Assembly (NCBI GenBank): GCA_026315105.1
Contig: CM048745.1
Span: 150,605,323 to 150,669,322 of the forward strand
Source of the DNA: Locusta migratoria
Lineage: Eukaryota; Arthropoda; Insecta; Orthoptera; Acrididae
DNA: 64,000 nt
Direction: 5' to 3'
The position numbers and the translations under genes are program-made. Below the pieces are notes generated by a model. The model saw only the letters and a program-made list of their open reading frames with translations. It made no database searches and was not told where the DNA came from. Positions 34,016 through 45,853 of this stretch are shown here, in pieces (the stretch's first letter is position 1; the number at the start of each line of letters is the position of its first letter).

Positions 34016-35062
34016 CCCTCGTATGTAAACGTTCGGGTGGGATCCGACCCGCCAGTTAGAAAAGTGCGCATGTCTCTTTCCCCCTTCCTCCAGGGATACG
34101 CGGCCCCAGGTACCCTCCCAGGCAGTCATGACGCACGCTCCGTCCAGACAACATCAGACTTAAATGAGCGCCACATTTGTTTGTTTGCTGTACAACGATA
34201 GATTCCCCGATCCAGGGTCGGATCCGACCCATTGTTTATAGTATTGTCCCTCCTCGTTGGGTCGGATGTGACCCAGTGTTTATTATTGTGTTCCAGTCTT
34301 ATATTGATTATTATGTATAATATTGTTATATGTTATTGTTCCATTTTCTGCAATCATGGCAAGTAGTACAAACACTAATTTTACCTCATTACACGATATA
34401 TGGGCTGAATGCAGACGACAGGAAGTAGAATCTGATGAGGAATTCAATGATGAAATTTTTGATATAGTCTCAGAATCTGATGATGGTATATTGTCAAATA
34501 ATGATTTTGAAAATGATGAGTTTGAATTGGATGAAGGAAATGATTTTTTAGTTGAAAACCCTCAGCAACACGACGACAGAAATTTTGAAATTGGTAGAGA
34601 TGGGGAGACTATATGGACATATAAGCCTCTGATTTAACAATATTCACGAATGCCTAGTTCAAATAAAGTGACACATCTTCCCGGGCCAAGTCACAAAGTT
34701 TACGTGATATGAGTTTCCTTTAGTCTCTAATCGAAGTATATGTTTAGAAATGGCTAGAATATAATTCTGAAATAATTGTTTTTAAGTTATTTTATTTCAT
34801 TTGTGTTTCTTCTTTTTTTCTTTTTTTTACAATGTCTTACTTGTTTTATAATATATTCGAAAAGACTGAAACATTTCTTTCAGGTGCCTTAGTCATTCAT
34901 TACTTTGAATATATGTAATTGAATGTTAAATAAACTATATTATATATAAAACTAGGCGCAATATTGATTTCCGTACTCAGAAATTGCAATTATGAGGCAA
35001 GGGGTCGGATACGACCCAATGTTTATATTTGTGTGGTCACCAGCAACGTTTATAGAGGAGGG
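34016..35062 (+). mobile_element. piggyBac-like element, N-terminal transposase remnant
   Basis: TTAA lies at 34012-34015 and at 35063-35066. The ends ccctcgtatgtaaacgtt and ccctcctctataaacgtt agree at 14 of 18 positions. Three subterminal copies of gggtcgga(t/n)(c/n)cgaccca, each followed by (t/a)gtttat, lie near 34214, 34259 and 35001. The element is 1047 bp. Confidence 0.85.
34323..34637 (+). pseudogene. piggyBac transposase N-terminal fragment
   Basis: A 104-residue frame, very acidic (SDEEFNDEIFDIVSESDD), followed by FEIGRDGETIWTYKPL and a stop. An acidic N-terminus followed by a 'GKDG..W' type motif is characteristic of piggyBac transposases just before the catalytic region. The DDD catalytic domain and the C-terminal cysteine-rich domain are absent. 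The more likely start is the second Met, at about residue 12. It might make a DNA-binding-negative peptide, but that is speculation. Confidence 0.65.
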
Positions 35063-35139
35063 TTAAGTGTGCCGTAACTCTGAAATAGCAACACGCGAGT
35101 TATAAGGAGAACATGAAAATACGAAAGGGAAGATGGGGT

Positions 35140-35230
35140 CTCTGCAGGAAATAACTTGCGACCGTAGAGACATCTATCGGTTGGTACGAGTAACTGGGGT
35201 CCGACGAACTACTGTCCCTAGACGCTAGTA
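35140..35230 (+). mobile_element. Small I-like LINE fragment
   Basis: gtagagacatctatcg and actgtccctagacgc match the minus strand of 30350-30410. Confidence 0.6.
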
Positions 35231-35308
35231 TGCGGAGCCTGCACAGGACTACAGAGTCCCGGCGGCAGGCCCGCATGGAGGAACGCCACACAGCCATGGT
35301 CTTCTTTA

Positions 35309-36058
35309 AGCCAAGTTTACACGATGATCGCGCTAGTAATGGATCACAATGCGCGCTATCTAGCGACGTAAACGCGGAACTACTAGCATTTCGTGAGCAT
35401 AGACTGCATTTCGTTCTAGCTAGTAAGATTTAGGACAGGTTCTAAATTCACTAGTAGCGAAGTGGATGCGCATGGGCAGAATTGAATTCGTTGTGTGGTT
35501 ATCATGTTTATGTGTGGAAATAGCCGCGTTCTTACCAGAATTCCTTGCTTTGTTGGAGTGATACGTTTTGCATCAGTGCAGTGGAGCAGAGCAGGAATTG
35601 CGCTTTCGATTGAGGCGTATAGGGTCGCTGCAGAAAATCCTCTCTATTGTAAAAAGGTACAAAGACTGTCATTTTTGAAGAAAATAACAGAAAAGTGTAG
35701 ATTTAAGTGAATTTTGAACACGTTTTGTTGATTAACTTCATATTTTTAAAATTCTATAAATTTTAGCATGTCAGAAAGTCAGCTACACATAATCTCGATA
35801 GTGTGATGCTAAAAGCAAAGCAAAATTTAATTGAATGAGGTCCCATTATGGATCGGAAATTGAAATTGGTGTGCAGACTTCAACAGCAATTTGTGCAAAG
35901 GCTGGGCTTTCGAAAGATTCTCCTGTCGCTAGAAATTGCAATGCTATAGCGAACCGGCAAAAAATAACAATTACAGGAAGTAACTGACGCATAACATTAA
36001 CAAAGCTGAAAATGTAACTCAAGTGTAAAAAGTATTTCGTACCTTCAGCTTGGCGAAA

Positions 36059-36098
<40 letters not shown>

Positions 36099-36591
36099 GC
36101 TGTATTTTTGTCCTTGGACGAACGAAAGCAACTTGGTAAAACACTCAGCAATTAATATTCGTAAAACAAAAAATCTGAATTCATTGAGGTCCTCTGGTAT
36201 GAGTTACTTCATCATATCCATGCAGTGCACATTTCATTCATCGTCTCTTCCTCTCCAAGGACACATCCAACTTCTATTTCTTCTTCACTGTAGTGTTCTA
36301 ACGAACATTGCTACAGCTCCTGCAACCGCCAACAGTGTAAAAAATGTTGTATATTATCAGCTATGACATACACCCAAACGTGAACCATCCACGTACAAAA
36401 ACAGTAATAAGCCCGTATTTTCGCACAGGCGCTGCTGTTAGTTGTAATAAGACTTGTAGACGGAAGTTTATCGTATTAATGCAACCAAGCCTGTATGGTC
36501 GCTCGTCATTAGTACCGAATTAGTACGCTTGGAGCACTGCAGCAGACAGTTATCTTTCTTGTGAACTTTCGATCGTCGTGTAAACTAGGCA
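35309..36591. mobile_element. PIF/Harbinger-like element
   Basis: Inverted ends gccaagtttacacgatgatcg and gcctagtttacacgacgatcg, each next to TTA (35306-35308 and 36592-36594), the usual target of this superfamily. At 1283 bp with no recognisable transposase it is non-autonomous. It contains a (CT)n tract. Confidence 0.6.
36062..36095. repeat. (CT)n microsatellite
   Basis: 17 CT/TC units. Confidence 0.95.
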
Positions 36592-36609
36592 TTATAGCCG
36601 TGAGTTTGT

Positions 36610-37090
36610 TGGATGTCGTCAGGCTACGCCACTCGGTAGACCAAAGCTCACGCACTCGATGTCACAGAACTGTCCGGAGATCAGAATCCGGAAGACCGAT
36701 CTCTAAAACAGACGCATCGACAGCCTGCTTGGCCAGTGTAGCAGCACGTTCGTTGCCTGGAATACTGACATGACCCGGAGACCAGAGGAACACCACTGAT
36801 CTCCTGAATTCCTAACACCAGAGGACAACGCGGATAGCACTGGTCGAGGGCTCTAAGGCTGCTCAGGGATTCACTGCAGATGAGAAAGGACTCAGCTGAG
36901 CAGGAGCAGATGTGGTCGAGAGCGCGGGAAATCGCCACCAGTTTTGCGGTATGGACGCTGCAGCCAACCGGCAGAGAGTGCTGTTCAACCTGGTTGTCAG
37001 GAACGTCCACAAAAACCAACTTGCCTCTCAACCTTCGAACCATTCGTGTGAACCAGGTCATGTGCAGGAACTGTAGCTACGACCGCTAAG
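36610..37090 (-). mobile_element. I-like LINE fragment: RNase H with altered catalytic sites
   Basis: On minus: SVHTAKLVAISRALDHI (K where E is expected) and SFLICSESLSSLRALDQC (E where D is expected). A frameshift follows, then WSPGHVSIPGNERAATLAKQ. The fold is clear; two of the acidic residues are replaced. Confidence 0.7.
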
Positions 37091-37094
37091 ATTT

Positions 37095-37680
37095 AGATCA
37101 GGCGATCTTGCAGGCCGAGGTACCGGTCCGCCTCGACTTATTCATTTTTGGCCGTATCTGCGCGTTAGATGCTGTCTCACATACTCTGACGTTCCTAAAG
37201 GGAACGTCCACAAACCTAGCCGTAAGATGATGCCGCAGAAACTAAGGTACCTTCGTTACAAACAATGCCGTCAGTGGCAGCTTGGAGCCATATATTCGTT
37301 ATTATACGTTTTTAAAAATGGGATGCTATAGTTTGGTACTTTTCTGATAGCGGCTATCGAGACGAATCTAGTGATGTATAATAGTAAGGTCTTCGAAGGT
37401 CAACAAAAGTAAAAAAGGTGGCATGAACATTGCAGTGTTGCAACTTCCTTATCATTGATTGAGGAGTACACCGTATCACTTCGGCACTTATCGAAACATA
37501 AGCTCTGACAATTCTCTCTCGTATATCGTGAAAGTAGTAAATATTTGCCAAATACGGCGTATCCATATAATGTGCCATTGACATGTAAACACCTTTCTAC
37601 GGTTGCGCAATAGAACACTAATAGGAACGGTAAGACTCGTATCGTCGAAGCAAACAATGTGAATCATGTATTCCTTCAAA
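37095..37680 (-). mobile_element. ITm transposase fragments
   Basis: 37095-37320 matches 38505-38740 (ggccgtatctgcgcgttaga). 37430-37584 on minus encodes DIRERIVRAYVSISAEVIRC, a transposase C-terminal helix of the same kind. Confidence 0.55.
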
Positions 37681-37755
37681 AAAAAATAAAAAAAAAAAAA
37701 TAAAAAAAATAAATAAATAAATAAAATAAAAAATAAAATAAAATAAAATAAAAAC
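37681..37755 (+). repeat. A-rich (AAAT)n tract
   Basis: Runs of A with single T spacers. Confidence 0.9.
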
Positions 37756-37896
37756 GATGTTGACTTCCATGTCTCTGAAGCGACCCACCTAGCACCAAAA
37801 AACCAATTTCATTTTCCGGCCCCCGTTGTCCCAAGCAACTTCTGTCCCACAAACTTACCGGAGTTATTCTTCGTGGTAACTGTTAGTGTGTCACTC

Positions 37897-40800
37897 TGTA
37901 TATCGTGTATCAAAAACGATGGCGCGAACTTACACGGTTGAAAGTACACGAGACAAAATTGTCCTAGTAAACATGGGTCAGCAAACTAGCCGTTTGCGAC
38001 GTAAATACGGCTGTATGCTTCCAAAGCGCCACTGACGTCATTGTAAACATCGTCCTAGTTAGTACATTTTAATTTGAAATTTAGACTTTGCCATTAGGAT
38101 TTACATAGAATTTTGTTCACATTTCACTAACGTGTGTTCGTAGCATCCGTGTGCAATACTGTGCTCGTGTCTAATGACTTTCAAATTCCCTTGGATCAGT
38201 TCGGAATTCTTGACGCCGGCTGCGGTGGCCGAGGAGACTGAGGCGCTTCAGTCACGGTCTGCACGGCCACTACGGTCGGGGGTTCGAATCCCCCTCGGGC
38301 ATGGATATTTGTGCCGTCCTTAGTATAGGGTAGTAGATAAGTAGTTTGTAAGTTTAGGGACTGATGACCCCGTAGTTAAGTCCCATAAGCTTTACAAACA
38401 TTTGAACATTTTGAATTCTTGACAAGTGTGTACATCTCGCCGCTCCAGTTCTTCGGGAGTGCTGCGCACTTCGCTTTCGAGGTGACCCCCGACACAAAAA
38501 ATCTTGGAGGTCAAGGTACAGGTCCGCCTCTTGCTATGTATCTCAGGCCGTATCTGCGCGTTAGATACCGTCTCATACCAGCAGCAAAATGTGCCGGAGT
38601 TCCATCATGCATGTATCACAAACTCTGATGTTGCTGAAGGGGAAAATCCTCAAGGAATAATGAAAGATGACACCGCAGAAACCTAAGGTACCCCCGTCCA
38701 TTAAGTTTTGGTCGAAGAATGTGTGGCCCAGTGTAGAGCTCCTAAATACCCAGGCTCAATCGTCCGCCATGTTTTCCCCAACATGGGTGGAATTGCGCAG
38801 TACTAACAGCATAGAGGCGTACAGTCTGCCATCTTTCACAAACGATTTCGTCAAAACTAATTGTTAGAAAAAATTAATTTATTCGCCGCTTAAATCTTTA
38901 TATATCAGCATTGTGACGAATTGTGCATCATCTTGTTAATAGTCATAGTTAGTAAGATATTGGCTTTGAATTAAGAGACTGCGCTAGGTTAGGAAAGGTT
39001 TGCAGTACAAAATAGGGGCTGCTATGATATTCTGTTTGGTGCATGTTACATCATATGTTGCTGCGTACGAAATTTACTTAACGTACTGAATCTTATTTTC
39101 GACTTTGGAGGAGATCTTTAGCTTTTACTCATATTGCTCAAAGTTATTTTAAGTAGCGAACACATTTCCGACGACGATAAGGCCAGATGGAAATATAACG
39201 TCTCATACACGGTTAGAGGTATCAAAATGATATTTTAGCAAATGATAACATGCGAAGAGGGGCGCATTTTGCCATGTGGTTACTATGCAAAACTTCGTTA
39301 ACTGTTGCGTTATTCAAGTAGATGTAGATTTTTTAAAATGAAAAATAGTAATTTTAGGGATTTATTAATCGGTGTAAAGGTATTCCTTCATTTGTCACAA
39401 ATATTTATTTCTTGACTTGTTGTCCAACGCGTTTCAAAGCTACAACTCCATTTTCAAAAAATAATAGGAGTTACATTTCTTTCAGTTTATCGCCTAGCAG
39501 TAACAGAACGAAAGTTACTACATCTAACATGGATTTTATGCAAGAATAGTAGAAAATGAAAGATACCAAGAATCTCTTTACTACCTAATGAACTAACTTG
39601 TTTCCATGTCCTCAAACAATAAAGCACTCTGTATTGAGATATTTAGAATGTCCTTTTTATATAACTGAAAAATTGAAATTGAATTTTACCTACACAGACA
39701 ACACTTTTGTAGTTTGCGACTATTAAATTTAATGGGTTAAGAAGACGAGTTATTACTAGACGGGCATGCGGATCCATTGTTTCATATTTGACTGACATTA
39801 TCTCAAGCTAAACGTTTCTCCCACAGTTTCTGTTTGGAGAGGATGAAAATTTGATGTTTTGAACATTTCATTCGCTTAATGTGTTCACCTAACTTCAACA
39901 GAAAAAAAGTTCCCCGTATGTCGAAAATTCCGTAACGTCGTCAGAAAGTGCATGTTCGTAAACTGTCAGTATGTCCTCTTAATCAACTATTACCTCAAAT
40001 GAAACTAAAATGAAAATGTAGTGTAGTTTTCACGAAAACATTGATGAAAATTCCACGTTCATACAGTGAGTAGTTTGCGAATATGAGCGAGTTGAATGAA
40101 ATGCAAGGTAACGTTTGAGCTTCGTCAGGAACGTGGCAACTGCTACAGCTTGGAGAAAAATGGCGGACAGTTCAGCTCGGGTTTGTAGGAGTCTTAGCCC
40201 AGTGAGTTGATCACCTAGTACCCCTAATCACACGATCAGTGAGAAGCTCTGCTAATATGGTGACTCATGAACAGCACGTGGCCTCATTTCTCTCAGCATC
40301 GCGTGTGAATCCTGCTACGTTTGTAAATAAAATGTTAAATGCTAAACGAGGGTTGCTGTTGCATCTACTGACAAAACATCACTTTAGGAACAAAGTTTGC
40401 ATCATTGAGACACGAACTCGTTGGAGGTGGTAAAGATACACTAAATTACAATGTAAAATTCTCCTTACTTTGCTGTCGCTTAATTGTTATACAGGCACTT
40501 GTGAGGAAATTCCTCTCGCCGAGGTTCCTGGATATACATGTACTGCGTCCAGTACCATATCCTCAGCCTCTGCCAAGTGCGAAACCCCCATGCTCTGTCA
40601 GGCGTTGATGGACCCTTGTAAATGTAGGACTTTCGAGGTGTCTTCAATCAGGATATACCTCTTGGTACAAGCGTTCAGCCTCCCGTGCATTGCCGCTAGC
40701 CCTACCGTACATTAAATGCATGTCCGCATAGATTTCGTTACTGTAAGGTTGCATTGTAACTACAACACAGCACAAGTGGCACTCCTCAGACGCGACTGAT

Positions 40801-41066
40801 ACCTTGTGAGTGTGTAATGTGCCCGTCCTGTATATTGTCCGTGCATGATGTGATTCCAACTCCATCTCTCGGCTATGTTCCGTTGTATAAACAACAACCT
40901 TAGGACGCTTTCAAGTGCACAAGGGGTAAACAGTACGATGTTACAACCAATGCCGTAATTATCTCGCAAACGTTTGCGGACCCATGTATACTGGAACATT
41001 TATGCTTCTAATATCGTGTACTTTCAAACGTGTAAGTTTGCGCCATCGTTTTTGATACACCCCGTA
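37897..41066 (-). mobile_element. ITm transposon with both ends, N-terminal HTH readable
   Basis: The left end gtgtatcaaaaacgatggcg and the right end, read inward, ggtgtatcaaaaacgatggc extend into about 50-bp inverted repeats (cttacacggttgaaagtac). On minus near 40.75-40.65 kb YSNEIYADMHLMYGRASGN resembles the N-terminal helix-turn-helix region (DUF4817 type) of this family. After a stop it continues in frame as TFTRVHQRLTEHG. The C-terminal motif is degraded near 38.5 kb (LDLQDFLCRG). The middle is unreadable. It carries a SINE at 38215. Confidence 0.65.
38215..38412 (+). repeat. SINE type A with 11-bp duplication
   Basis: A complete head, B box and tail. gaattcttgac flanks it at 38204-38214 and 38413-38423. 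Confidence 0.95.
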
Positions 41067-41628
41067 TAAGTAATATTGCGCAGCGTATTTCGAAATTGCG
41101 ATGAAATAAATTTTCGAGCTCTACTCATAATACTATAAGGAAACTGTGAGAATAAATTGCTACATAGCGCAGCAGAACGGTAAAACACGCAGTCAAGCCA
41201 ATTTCTCGCAGCCTGCTTGGGTTGGCTTTAGCTTGACTGTGAGTGAAGCAGCCGGCCCGTTCTGTTATGTGCGGCTGCCTGCCCGCCTGACTCGCAGACA
41301 AGTAAGGGCGAGTTGTAAGCGGAGTGTGTACACCTCTGGCATGGCAGTGGTTCGTACGGACGTCCGAAAGCTGAGGCGACTTGTGGTTGACCGTCGCCAT
41401 ACTTTTTCTGTTAACCGTTATCCTTGCCGTCTCGACTTCTGAATTGAATCGACAGTGGATGATACCACAAAATAAGAATGGATCCAAAACTGAACCTTGT
41501 GGAACGCAATTCCCACTTACTTCGCAGTCTGAGATATGTTTCCTGTTGAGTTTGCAGAGAGTTTTTTCTGTCTAAGTACAGTCCTTTGCCAGTCACTGGC
41601 AGAGCCTGGTGATGTGTTTTGGTTGCAG
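41067..41628. other. Intron sequence before exon 2
   Basis: A moderately GC-rich patch at about 41180-41440 is open on both strands but shows no motif. The acceptor tract is gtgttttggttgcag. Confidence 0.45.
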
Positions 41629-41797
41629 GTTCCGCGCGGACGGCCTGGAGCGGGACCCGGACGCGGTGCTGAGCGAGTTCGTGGTGCCCGTGAGGCAGAG
41701 CGGCCGCCAGGCGCTCAAGTGGGACATCCTGGCCGAGCAGCTGCTGCCGGGCAACTCCCTGCTCTTCCCGGAGGACAGCCTCACCCACCACGAGAAG
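41629..41797 (+). CDS. Host gene, internal exon 2 of 4 visible
   Basis: A 169-bp GC-rich exon between ttggttgcag and gtaggt. Its first base completes the Arg codon begun in exon 1 and its last codon is AAG, so the next intron is phase 0. The peptide is (R)FRADGLERDPDAVL, then VPVRQSGRQALKWDILAEQ and LLPGNSLLFPEDSLTHHEK. With exon 1 it reads LLHRFRADGL across the junction with no disruption. It has no transmembrane segment, cysteine pattern or catalytic motif I recognise. The opposite strand is also open, which is common in GC-rich coding DNA and is treated as a shadow. Confidence 0.8.
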
Positions 41798-41975
41798 GTA
41801 GGTACCTGCTAACAGCCCACACATACATTTTGTCAGAAAGGACCAAACTCACCTGCAGTTCTGGAGACGAAAGGGGGGGGGGTAAGTGCGGCACACTGTG
41901 ACGAGTCGTAAGAACATATTTTCCACTGTCGCGTGGCGTGTGGTTTGTTTCCTCGTTCGCCTTTGCCTCAAAAGG

Positions 41976-43739
41976 TTGTTGTTATGTTCTTAAGGTCTTC
42001 AGTCCGGAGACTGGTTTGATGCAGCTCTCCACCCTACCCTATCCTGAGCAAGTCTTTTCATCTCCTCATAGGAACGGCAATCCACATCCACTTGAATCTG
42101 CTTACTATACGCGTCTCTTGGTCTCCCTCTGCGATTTTTACCCCACTCGCTTCCCTCCAATGCTAAATTTACGATTCCCCGATGTCTAAGAATGTGTCCT
42201 TCCAAGCGATCTCTTCTTTTAGTCAGGGTATGCCAACAATTCCTTTTCTCACCAATTCTGTTCAGTACCTTTTCATTAGTTATGCGATCTACCCACCTAA
42301 TCTTCAGCATTCTTCTGTAGCACCACATTCTCTTCCTGTCCGCACTGCTTATCGGCCATGTTTCACTCCCGTACAAGGCAACACTCCACACAAATGCCTT
42401 CAGAAAAGACTTCCTTACCCTTAAATTAATATTCTGTGTTAGCAAACTTCTCTTTTTCAAAAATGATTTTCTTCCCATTGCCATTCTGCATTTTATATCC
42501 TCCGAACTGCGACCATCGCATGTTATTTTACTACCCAAGTAAAAGAACTCATCTACCACGTTCATTGTTTCGTTACCTAATCTAATTCCTTCAACATCGC
42601 AAGATTTTGTAAGACCGCATTCCATTATTTTTGTTTTGCTCTTGTTAATGTTCATTTTATACGCTCTCTTCAACACACTGTCGATTCCATTCAACTGCTC
42701 CTTCAGGTCCATTGCTGTCTCTGACAGAATTACAATGTCATCAGCAAAACGCAATGTTTTTATTTCTTCCCCCTGAACTTTAATCCCTATTCCAAATTTT
42801 TCCTTGCTTTCCGTCACCGCCTGCTCGACGTTTAAATTGAATAACATCGGAGAAAGGCTACAACCCTGTCTTACTCCCTTCCCAACTGATGCTTCCCTTT
42901 CATGCCCTTCGAGTCTAATAACTGCGATCTGTCTTTTGTACAAGTTGTAAATAACTCTCCTTTCCCTGTATTTTACCCCTGCTGACTTCAGAATTTGAAA
43001 GAATGTATTCCAGTCAACATTGTCAAATGCTTTCTCGAAATCTACAAAAGCTAAAAATGTAGGTTTGCCTTTCCTTAATCTATCTTCTAAGATAAGACGT
43101 AAAGTGAGTATTGCCTCCCGGGTTCCTATGTTCCTCCTGAATCCAAACTGATCTTCCCCGAGGTCAGCTTCTACCAGCTTTTCCATTCTCCTGTAGATAA
43201 TTCGTGTTAAAATTTTGCAACCATGACTTATCAAACTGATGGGTCTGTAATTTTCACAACTGTCTGCGCCTGATATCTTTGGAATGGGGATTATTACATT
43301 TTTCGTAAAGTCTGAGGGCATTTCGCCTGTCTCATACATCCTACACACCAGTTCAAATAGTCTTGTCATGGCTGGCTCTCCCAGAGACTTTAGTAGCTCT
43401 GAGGGTATGTCATCTACTCCTGGGGCCTTGTTCCGACCTAGGTCTTTCAAGGCTCTGTCAAATTCATCTCTCAGTATAGTATCTCCTATTTCATCTTGAT
43501 CTACTTCCTCTTCCCTTCCTACAACATCGTCTCTAAGTTCATTTCCTTTGTAGAGCTGCTCTATGTACTCTTTCCACCTTTCAGCTTTCCCTTCTTTGCT
43601 GAGAACTGGCTTCCCATCTGAGTTCTTGATATTCATAGAGTTGCTTTTCTTGTCCCCAAATGTCTCTTTTATTTTCCTGTAGGCGGTGTCTATTTTTCCC
43701 CTTGTTATACATTCTTCTACAGATTTGCATTTGGCTCCT
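41976..43739 (-). mobile_element. RTE-like LINE, 5'-truncated, nearly intact RT
   Basis: The 3' end (left) has an aacaacaacc-type tail on minus. The right limit at about 43739 is a 5' truncation. It shares long stretches with 25.38-26.83 kb and 22.81-23.07 kb. Confidence 0.85.
41999..43738 (-). CDS. RTE reverse transcriptase, C-terminal ~580 residues, open
   Basis: No stop interrupts the frame from about 43738 to the terminal codon at 41999. RT motifs in order: NYRPISLISHGCKILTRI, FVDFEKAFDNVDWN (first catalytic D), VRQGCSLSPMLFN and LRFADDIVIL (the DD pair). Then come FFYLGSKI, LYGSETWP, MWCYRRMLKIRWVDRITNE and a C-terminus of WRAASNQSPD. The upstream endonuclease is absent because of truncation. 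By its C-terminal block it belongs with insect RTE-type 'endonuclease-reverse transcriptase' proteins. All catalytic residues are present, so it is relatively young, but without the nuclease and promoter it should not move by itself. Confidence 0.8.
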   Translation of the reverse strand, partial: GAKCKSVEECITRGKIDTAYRKIKETFGDKKSNSMNIKNSDGKPVLSKEGKAERWKEYIEQLYKGNELRDDVVGREEEVDQDEIGDTILRDEFDRALKDLGRNKAPGVDDIPSELLKSLGEPAMTRLFELVCRMYETGEMPSDFTKNVIIPIPKISGADSCENYRPISLISHGCKILTRIIYRRMEKLVEADLGEDQFGFRRNIGTREAILTLRLILEDRLRKGKPTFLAFVDFEKAFDNVDWNTFFQILKSAGVKYRERRVIYNLYKRQIAVIRLEGHEREASVGKGVRQGCSLSPMLFNLNVEQAVTESKEKFGIGIKVQGEEIKTLRFADDIVILSETAMDLKEQLNGIDSVLKRAYKMNINKSKTKIMECGLTKSCDVEGIRLGNETMNVVDEFFYLGSKITCDGRSSEDIKCRMAMGRKSFLKKRSLLTQNINLRVRKSFLKAFVWSVALYGSETWPISSADRKRMWCYRRMLKIRWVDRITNEKVLNRIGEKRNCWHTLTKRRDRLEGHILRHRGIVNLALEGSEWGKNRRGRPRDAYSKQIQVDVDCRSYEEMKRLAQDRVGWRAASNQSPD

Positions 43740-44153
43740 CAAAAAGTATATTCGAAAAATGTCTCGCACACATTGACATCACGTGTGCTACGTAGGCACA
43801 ATCGATCCACTAGAGCAGAGATCGGCAACTAATCTTAGGTGGGGTCCGGATACTTCTGAAAATTTATATCGAGGCCCAGAAGTAAAACCTCTTATTCCTT
43901 TTTAAAATTTTAATTTTCATCCACAAAATAATATGAAATACAACTGACAGGCATATTTGTATTCAATTATCCAGAAAAAGTCATATTATTTAGTAATTTT
44001 TTTAATTTTAATTTTCACTCTGGAACTAATATGAATTTCAATAGATGTGAAATAAAAATGTATAAACAAATCCACGAAACGTATAAAAATTGCTATTTAT
44101 TTAATTTTATTTTCCCTCACGTAAAGTATGAAATAAAATAAATAATCAAACGT

Positions 44154-44236
44154 TCATAAAAAATTCTCGGTTTACAAGCCGCGTTATGTCAGATATCCGA
44201 TATGACGCGGCTTGTAAACCGAGAATTTTTTTATGG
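44154..44236. repeat. Near-perfect hairpin in the hAT
   Basis: cataaaaaattctcggttta and its complement lie about 80 bp apart; the arms are about 38 bp. The arm contains tgacgcggcttgtaaaccga, the same block as at 25345-25370. Confidence 0.85.
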
Positions 44237-44939
44237 AAGAATGCCGTCGCGAAAGACTCAAAGGACACAGTCAAGCTTTTATTGAAAAATCCAGGAATAG
44301 GTCATACAATATACATACTATTTTTTTATTTTAAATTTCACTAACAAAGTATGAAATGGAATGAAATGTGCGGATTTTGTAATATATATAATGGGAGATA
44401 TTATATTTGCTGTCTTTAGACAGTTTCTTCAAGTTAGTTTTACGTGCGCAGCAGTTTATGCGAATAGTGTCTTCAAGGTGGGCAGCTGATAATCTTGAGC
44501 GATATTTATTCTTCAAGAAATTCTTATTTGTAAATGAAGTTTCAGAAATATATGTGGAACCAAACGTAGTTGCCAGATAGATGGCTAATTTTTTGCAATT
44601 TTCATATTGATTCCAAAATTCTTAGTGGATACAGTTTTATACGTTTGCAAGGAAAGTCTTACTGTAAAGACTGTTATCTCCATTTGGAGTAATGGCTTCG
44701 CATCCACATCCGTCCAGACTGCTGCCGGAGAAACCTCGAAAAGCAATATTAGTAGTTGTGACAACTTGTTTATCTCTGAAAAGACTTTGCATCTATTTGA
44801 AAATACCTTCTTAAGGTCTGCCAAGAAGTTTGAGAATACGGAAATATCTATTTCACAATTATTTTTATATTAAAAAATTATTGGGAAATGAAGAAATTCT
44901 TGACTTAAAATAAATCTTTGAGCGATATCCACCTTGTAG

Positions 44940-45140
44940 CTGGCCGCGGTGGCCGAAGAGACTGAGGCGCTCCAGTCACGGTCTGCACGGCCACTACGGT
45001 CGGGGGTTCGAATCCCCCCTCGGGCATGGATATTTGTGCCGTCTTAGTTCGTAAGTTGTTCATAAGTAGTTTGTAAGTTTAGGGACTGATGGCCCCGTAG
45101 TTAAGTCCCATAGACTATACAAACACTTGAACATTTTTTT
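44940..45140 (+). repeat. SINE type A with 14-bp duplication
   Basis: Complete. tatccaccttgtag flanks it at 44926-44939 and 45141-45154. Confidence 0.95.
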
Positions 45141-45853
45141 TATCCACCTTGTAGGAATAAGATGATACACTTTGAACCAAATTACATATTGATTTACCAT
45201 TTCGTTGAAGGTCGGTATTGAGTGCATTTAAATGTTTCAACATGTCTTAAAAACAAAAAAACTAAAATGCCACAGCTAGCATACTGCGTTCTTCGCTAAG
45301 AAACGCAAATAGTTTCTTGCTTCTGATGAATCCAGGTTTTCTAAGAAGCATGTCACTTCTCCCTTTATTTGTCTAAAACTTTCATTCACTTGACCTTTAC
45401 TTTCTCAACAAACGTTGCTGTACTGCAGTAAGTTAGAATGCACCGAATCGCACTGATTTCTTTCAGAGTCACACTAAGTGTACCACAAAAGACTGCCTGG
45501 TGCATTATGCACTGATAAGATAGTAGCCCAGGATTGTGATGTTTGACTCTCCTTACTAGTCCTTTTCTTTGCCGATCATCGCTGGGATCCCGTCAGTTGA
45601 AAAAGACGCTATTTTACCATAGCCATTGTTTGATTTTTATCAAGTCATCAAAAGTTTTGAATACATCTTTTCCGCGAATCTTGCCCTGTAATTAATTACT
45701 GCCTAAATTATTTTCTTTCAATACCAAAAATTGTCCCGAAAATGGACATTCGTTCTTCGTTAAATACGTCGCATGATTGATCGAATGCCAGGCGACTTCT
45801 GCAGAAGTTCGAGCAAACTTCTTTTATGTCGGTATACTTAAATAAAGGGCTCA

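Larger units (their letters stand above)
21600..41628 (+). other. Intron of the host gene, 20.0 kb
   Basis: It starts gtaggc and ends ttggttgcag. It splits a codon after its second base on both sides, consistent with one intron. Almost all recognisable content is transposable elements, listed separately. Confidence 0.65.

Noticed and set aside
34323..34637. Independent host gene for an acidic protein
   Set aside because: It lies between piggyBac ends with TTAA flanks and has the piggyBac N-terminal pattern.
41411..41824. Minus-strand frame opposite exon 2
   Set aside because: Same reason: the antisense of a codon-biased exon.
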